Under the pieces are notes generated by a model. It had not been told where the DNA came from and did no database searches. It saw nothing but the letters and a program-made list of their open reading frames with translations. DNA of 10,798 nucleotides from an uncultured Selenomonas sp. GTDB taxonomy: Bacteria > Bacillota > Negativicutes > Selenomonadales > Selenomonadaceae. Positions 7,320-10,798 of the stretch are shown piece after piece. The DNA lies in assembly GCA_937981305.1 (NCBI GenBank), contig CALJPB010000172.1, positions 1 through 10,798 of the forward strand, given 5' to 3'. Position 1 is the first letter of the stretch. Every line of letters starts with the position of its first letter. The position numbers were made by a program, and so were the translations under genes.

Positions 7320-7326
7320 AACAAAC

Positions 7327-9081
7327 ATGGTTGAGCGTGTCTTGGACGGACGCTACGCGATCGAGGTGCTTGTGGGCAGCGGCGGCATGGCAGATGTCTA
7401 TCGGGCGAAGGATCGGCTCTTGGAGCGTACTGTCGCCGTCAAGATTCTCCACCGACAATATGAGAATGATACGGAGTTCATCGGGCGGTTTCAACGCGAG
7501 GCGAAGGCGGCAGCACGCATTACGCATCCGAATATCGTCAATGTATTCGATGTCGGTGTCGCCGAGGGGCGGCACTACATTGTCATGGAGTATGTTCCGG
7601 GGCGTACGCTGAAGGAACGGATCAAGGAGGAGGGGCCGGTGCCCGCCGTACAGGCACTGGAGATCGCGCGGCAGATTGCAAGCGCACTTGCACAGGCGCA
7701 CGCGAATAACCTCGTACACTGCGACATCAAGCCGCACAACATCCTCGTCATGCCCGACGGCAATGTAAAGGTTGCGGATTTCGGCATCGCACGCGCGGTG
7801 ACGGAGTCCACGATGACCTACAACGACAACATCATGGGCTCGGTGCATTACTTCTCGCCTGAGCAGGCGCGCGGGACGATCATCACGCCGAAGTCAGATG
7901 TCTACTCGCTTGGCGTTGTGCTCTACGAGATGCTGACGGGACGCATTCCGTTTGACGGCAACACGGCTGTCAGCATCGCACGTAAGCACCTTGAGGAGGA
8001 ACCGCAGCCCATACGATCAGTTGTTCCAAACATCCCCCCCGTTGTGGAGGCTCTTGTAACGCGTATGATGGCAAAGGAGCCGGCACTGCGTCCCGACAGC
8101 CGTCTCCTCGTGCAGGACATCACACGCACGGAGCAGATGATGCACGGCGATACGGCTGCGATGCCCACGTTCGATCCCGATGCTACGCGTGTGCTTTCCC
8201 CTGTGGAGGCGCAGGAGATCGGCGCAATCATCGAAACGGAGGAAGAAGCGGGGGAGGTGGCGGAAAAATCCTTCTTTCGTACGAAGAAATTCAAGTTGGT
8301 GCTTGTCCTTATCCTAATGCTTGGCTTCTTTACGGGGTTCTTCTTGAGTTTTGGCAAGTTTTGGAGCTCGGTGGAGATCACGGTGCCTGATGTGACGGGG
8401 AAGCAGCTCACGCTCGCGCGTCAGATTCTCGAGGATCGGCATCTGCGTGTCACGGTTGCGGAGACCTTTGATGCCTCGGTTCCCGTCGGCGTTGTCGTCT
8501 CGCAGACCCCTGAGGCGGGGACGACGGTCAAGGAGGAGCGCACGATCACCATCTATGTCAGCAAGGGGGGCGAGGAGCTCGAGATGCCAAATCTGCGCGG
8601 ACTGAAACAGGAGGATGCGATCAAGAAACTCCAGCAGATGGGACTTCGCCTCGGCTCTGCCTATGAGACATTCTCCGATGAGGACAGCGGGACGGTGATT
8701 TCACAGGATCCGCGCAGCGGTACGCGCATTACCAAGGGGCAGTCGGTGGATATCACCGTCAGCAAGGGGCAGAAGGTCAAAAAAGTCACGGTTCCAAATG
8801 TGAAAGGCGTGCCTTCTGATCGTGCACACACAATGCTCGAGGGCAGCGGCTTGAAGGTGGGCGGCAGTACCGAGGAGGCAAGTGCGCAGGCGGCAGGAAC
8901 GGTTGTCAGCCAGTCGCCAGCAGCGGGAACGGAGGTTGACAGCGGGACGGCGGTGCAGCTTGTTGTTTCGAGCGGCAGTAAGTCATCCGCTCCGATAAAG
9001 GACGGGACGAAGAACGGCGATCCAAAGAAAAACGATAAAGATCCCGCAGGGCGACGAATCCAGACGGAAAAGACGGAATAG
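7327..9081 (+). CDS. pknB: PASTA-domain Ser/Thr protein kinase PknB/PrkC
   Basis: This membrane receptor kinase senses muropeptides, lipid II or wall state and phosphorylates proteins of wall synthesis, division and translation. The 584 residues comprise a cytoplasmic kinase domain (about 8-268), an acidic juxtamembrane stretch (about 300-315), one membrane segment (about 323-342), three PASTA repeats (about 349-413, 416-481, 486-549) and a charged Lys/Asp-rich tail (550-584). Kinase motifs: GSGGMADVY (17-25), Lys39 in VAVKI, catalytic loop HCDIKPHN (131-138) with Asp133, DFG (151-153), activation loop rich in Ser/Thr (Thr159, Ser161, Thr162, Thr164), and SPE (177-179). The loop has Cys132 where most relatives have Arg (HRD), making it a non-RD kinase. 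Length is slightly below B. subtilis PrkC (648). rsgA follows 7 bp later. In B. subtilis PrkC phosphorylates the RsgA homologue CpgA, so the neighbourhood is functionally sensible. Confidence 0.97.
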   Translation: MVERVLDGRYAIEVLVGSGGMADVYRAKDRLLERTVAVKILHRQYENDTEFIGRFQREAKAAARITHPNIVNVFDVGVAEGRHYIVMEYVPGRTLKERIKEEGPVPAVQALEIARQIASALAQAHANNLVHCDIKPHNILVMPDGNVKVADFGIARAVTESTMTYNDNIMGSVHYFSPEQARGTIITPKSDVYSLGVVLYEMLTGRIPFDGNTAVSIARKHLEEEPQPIRSVVPNIPPVVEALVTRMMAKEPALRPDSRLLVQDITRTEQMMHGDTAAMPTFDPDATRVLSPVEAQEIGAIIETEEEAGEVAEKSFFRTKKFKLVLVLILMLGFFTGFFLSFGKFWSSVEITVPDVTGKQLTLARQILEDRHLRVTVAETFDASVPVGVVVSQTPEAGTTVKEERTITIYVSKGGEELEMPNLRGLKQEDAIKKLQQMGLRLGSAYETFSDEDSGTVISQDPRSGTRITKGQSVDITVSKGQKVKKVTVPNVKGVPSDRAHTMLEGSGLKVGGSTEEASAQAAGTVVSQSPAAGTEVDSGTAVQLVVSSGSKSSAPIKDGTKNGDPKKNDKDPAGRRIQTEKTE

Positions 9082-9088
9082 GGAGTGC

Positions 9089-9964
9089 ATGGTGGCAGAG
9101 CGCGGACGTATCCTGAAAGTCTACAACAATGTCCTCCACGTCGCGGCAGAGGATGCGGTCATCCTCTGTAAACTGCGCGGCAGGGTCAAGAAGGGGCGCA
9201 GCGATATGGGGCTTGTCCCCGGCGATCTCGTTGCTTTGGAACGCATATCGCCCGAGGAGGGCGTGATCGAGCGCGTCGAGGAGCGTACGAACCTCCTGCA
9301 GCGTCCGCGTGTGGCGAATCTCACGCAGATCGTCATCACCGTTGCGGCGGCATCGCCCGACCCGCATCCGCTTGTCGTGAGCCGCTTTCTCGTACTCGCG
9401 GAACTATCTGGGGTGAAAAAAATCATCCTCTGTGTGAACAAGATGGATCTTTGCACGGGCGATCCTGTGACGTTTCTCGCAGCATACGAGACGGCGGGCT
9501 ATCCCGTCCTGCGCGTCTCGGCGGAGCAGGGGGCGGGGCTTGCGGAACTGCGCGAACGCCTTGCGGGTGAGATCACTGTGTTTGCGGGACCATCGGGCGC
9601 GGGGAAGTCTTCCCTGCTGAATGCTCTTGATCCGACGCTTGCCCTTGCTACAGGAGTTATCAGCGAGAAGATCGGGCGAGGACGGCACACGACGCGGCGC
9701 GCGGAGCTGCTTCCCTTTATGGGGGGCTATGTCGTCGACACGCCCGGATTTACGCAGCAGGAACTCACGGAGCTTGGGCCCGAGGATTTGACGCATTGCT
9801 TTCCGGATTTTGCCCATTATACAGGCTGCCGCTTTTCCCCGTGCAGCCACAGTCACGAGCCGGACTGTGCCGTCAAGGCGGCGGTGGAGGCAGAGGTACT
9901 CTCACGCGAGCGGTACGATTCCTACATCGCATTGCTCAATGAACTCAGAACAAAGAAGAAATAG
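9089..9964 (+). CDS. rsgA: ribosome small-subunit biogenesis GTPase RsgA
   Basis: RsgA is a GTPase that checks late maturation of the 30S subunit. The 291-residue protein has an N-terminal OB-fold (about 1-70), a circularly permuted GTPase domain and a C-terminal zinc-binding domain. The permuted motif order is visible: G4 NKMD (117-120), G5 SAEQ (144-147), G1 GPSGAGKSS (167-175), the GRGRHTTR segment (196-203, with His200 at the proposed catalytic position), and G3 DTPG (217-220). Zinc ligands are Cys247, Cys252, His254 and Cys260. Length is typical (B. subtilis CpgA about 298). The ATG at 9089 has AGGGAG only 3 nt upstream. The next codon, GTG at 9092, would give a better 6-nt spacing, so the start may be one codon later. 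It lies between pknB and rpe with gaps of 7 and 9 bp, as in Bacillus. Confidence 0.97.
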   Translation: MVAERGRILKVYNNVLHVAAEDAVILCKLRGRVKKGRSDMGLVPGDLVALERISPEEGVIERVEERTNLLQRPRVANLTQIVITVAAASPDPHPLVVSRFLVLAELSGVKKIILCVNKMDLCTGDPVTFLAAYETAGYPVLRVSAEQGAGLAELRERLAGEITVFAGPSGAGKSSLLNALDPTLALATGVISEKIGRGRHTTRRAELLPFMGGYVVDTPGFTQQELTELGPEDLTHCFPDFAHYTGCRFSPCSHSHEPDCAVKAAVEAEVLSRERYDSYIALLNELRTKKK

Positions 9965-9968
9965 GAGA
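9963..9968 (+). promoter_or_regulatory. ribosome binding site that sets the rpe start at 9974
   Basis: AGGAGA overlaps the rsgA stop codon and sits 5 nt before ATG 9974. It supports translation from this ATG, which includes the His/Glu-rich N-terminal extension of Rpe. The only later Met codons before the family core (10010 and 10013) have a poorer, closely placed purine stretch. Confidence 0.7.
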
Positions 9969-9973
9969 ATCCA

Positions 9974-10687
9974 ATGGCACACGAACATGAACACGATTAC
10001 GAAGAGGAAATGATGGAAGAAGAGCACGTTCACATCGAGCGTCCGACCATCATTGCGCCGTCCATTCTCTCGGCAGACTTTGCAAACCTCGGCGCGGATG
10101 TGCGCCGCGTAGAGGAGGCGGGCGCGGAGTACATCCACATTGATGTAATGGATGGGACGTTTGTGCCGAACATCACCCTAGGGCCCTGTGTCGTGGAGAG
10201 CCTGCGCAAGGTGTCCAAGACGGTCTTTGATGTGCATCTCATGGTCGAGCATCCCGAGACGCATATCGATGCCTTTGCCAAGGCGGGAGCGGACATCATT
10301 ACCTTTCATGTTGAGGCGACACGTCACGCGCACCGTATCATTCAGCAGATCAAGGCGGCGGGCTGCAAGGCGGGCATTGCACTCAATCCCGGCACGTCGA
10401 TCTATACCCTTGAGGAGTTGATCGACGATGTGGATATGGTGCTTCTCATGACGGTCAACCCCGGCTTTGGCGGGCAGAAGTTCATCGAGAACACACTCGG
10501 CAAGATTCACGCGCTCTATCATACGGTTATGGACAACGAATTGGATGTTGACATCGAAGTCGACGGCGGCATCAATGCGGAGACGGCGGAGTCCGTGCGC
10601 TCGGCGGGGGCAAATGTACTCGTTGCGGGCTCGTATATCTACGGCGCGCAGGACGTTGCCGCAGCTATCGCCTCGCTGCGCGGATGA
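9974..10687 (+). CDS. rpe: ribulose-phosphate 3-epimerase
   Basis: Rpe interconverts ribulose 5-phosphate and xylulose 5-phosphate in the pentose phosphate pathway, using a bound divalent metal (iron, zinc, manganese or cobalt). The TIM-barrel core runs from about residue 26 (IIAPSILSADF) to 237. Metal and catalytic residues are in place: His55 and Asp57 in HIDVMDG, His88 in DVHLM, and Asp197 in VDGGI. The phosphate-binding segments NPGFGGQ (162-168) and GGI/AGS are also visible. The oddity is the N-terminus: most Rpe proteins begin two or three residues before APSILSADF, about 217-220 residues in all. This one has about 24 extra residues containing five His and ten Glu/Asp within the first 22. 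Spacing is 9 bp after rsgA and 11 bp before queC. Placement after rsgA follows the Bacillus-type order. Confidence 0.96.
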   Translation: MAHEHEHDYEEEMMEEEHVHIERPTIIAPSILSADFANLGADVRRVEEAGAEYIHIDVMDGTFVPNITLGPCVVESLRKVSKTVFDVHLMVEHPETHIDAFAKAGADIITFHVEATRHAHRIIQQIKAAGCKAGIALNPGTSIYTLEELIDDVDMVLLMTVNPGFGGQKFIENTLGKIHALYHTVMDNELDVDIEVDGGINAETAESVRSAGANVLVAGSYIYGAQDVAAAIASLRG

Positions 10688-10692
10688 GAGGT
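10686..10692 (+). promoter_or_regulatory. ribosome binding site of queC
   Basis: GAGAGGT begins in the rpe stop codon and lies 6 nt before ATG 10699. It favours 10699 over the in-frame ATG at 10684, which overlaps the rpe stop (ATGA) but has no Shine-Dalgarno and would add five residues not usual in QueC. Confidence 0.65.
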
Positions 10693-10698
10693 CACAAT

Positions 10699-10798
10699 AT
10701 GGGGGAAAAGGCGGTAATCCTGCTCTCGGGCGGGCTTGACAGCTGTACCTGTATGGCGGTCGCACAGGCGGCGGGCTATGAGCTCTATCCGATCAGCT
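10699..10798 (+). CDS. queC: 7-cyano-7-deazaguanine synthase QueC, N-terminal part (3' end outside window)
   Basis: The frame opens with Met-Gly-Glu-Lys-Ala-Val and runs open to the window edge, giving 33 codons. The N-terminal PP-loop ATP-pyrophosphatase motif SGGLDS (residues 10-15) follows AVILL, then a cysteine pair (CTC), a helix and GYELYPIS, matching the opening of QueC proteins (K-A-V-V-L-L-S-G-G-L-D-S). QueC converts 7-carboxy-7-deazaguanine to preQ0 with ammonia and ATP in the queuosine tRNA pathway. Other PP-loop enzymes (such as TtcA, TilS or ExsB-like proteins) share the motif, but the close N-terminal placement and following residues fit QueC best. Only the first part is visible, so zinc-binding cysteines cannot be checked. 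It starts 11 bp after rpe and so may be cotranscribed. In B. subtilis thiN follows rpe, so this junction differs. Confidence 0.85.
   Translation, partial: MGEKAVILLSGGLDSCTCMAVAQAAGYELYPIS

Overview
The window is a dense, entirely forward-strand stretch of eleven protein-coding genes. Nine are complete or nearly so, and both ends are cut. There are no RNA genes, CRISPR arrays, insertion sequences or gaps above 300 bases. The DNA is moderately GC-rich (roughly 55-60% by eye). The protein sequences and gene order suggest a Gram-negative-type Firmicute of the class Negativicutes, of the Selenomonas/Centipeda/Mitsuokella kind. That assignment is inference from recalled similarity and was not searched.

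Layout: (1) 1-2605 holds the 3' end of a DUF116 gene, then rsmB (16S rRNA m5C methyltransferase) and rlmN (23S rRNA/tRNA m2A methyltransferase), joined by 1-bp and 4-bp overlaps. (2) After a 72-bp AT-rich gap with a likely extended -10 promoter, 2678-7249 carries a FhaA-like DUF3662+FHA protein, a membrane-anchored FHA protein (FhaB-like), a PP2C Ser/Thr phosphatase, a SEDS glycan polymerase (RodA/FtsW family) and a class B penicillin-binding protein. All are overlapping or separated by 4 bp. (3) After a 77-bp gap comes pknB, a PASTA-domain Ser/Thr kinase, followed closely by rsgA (ribosome-assembly GTPase), rpe (ribulose-phosphate 3-epimerase) and the first 33 codons of queC (queuosine precursor synthesis).

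Functionally the middle block looks like one signalling and cell-wall unit. The PASTA kinase senses envelope state and phosphorylates targets, the two FHA proteins read phosphothreonine, the PP2C enzyme reverses the mark, and the SEDS/class B PBP pair polymerises and crosslinks peptidoglycan. The flanks (rsmB-rlmN before, rsgA-rpe after) match the Bacillus-type order around prpC-prkC. The inserted FHA-FHA-PP2C-RodA-PbpA order matches the mycobacterial fhaA-fhaB-pstP-rodA-pbpA-pknA-pknB cluster without pknA.

I saw no wholly new system. The points most worth a second look are this composite gene order, a non-RD (His-Cys-Asp) catalytic loop in the kinase, altered FHA core residues in the second FHA protein, and a His/Glu-rich N-terminal extension on Rpe.
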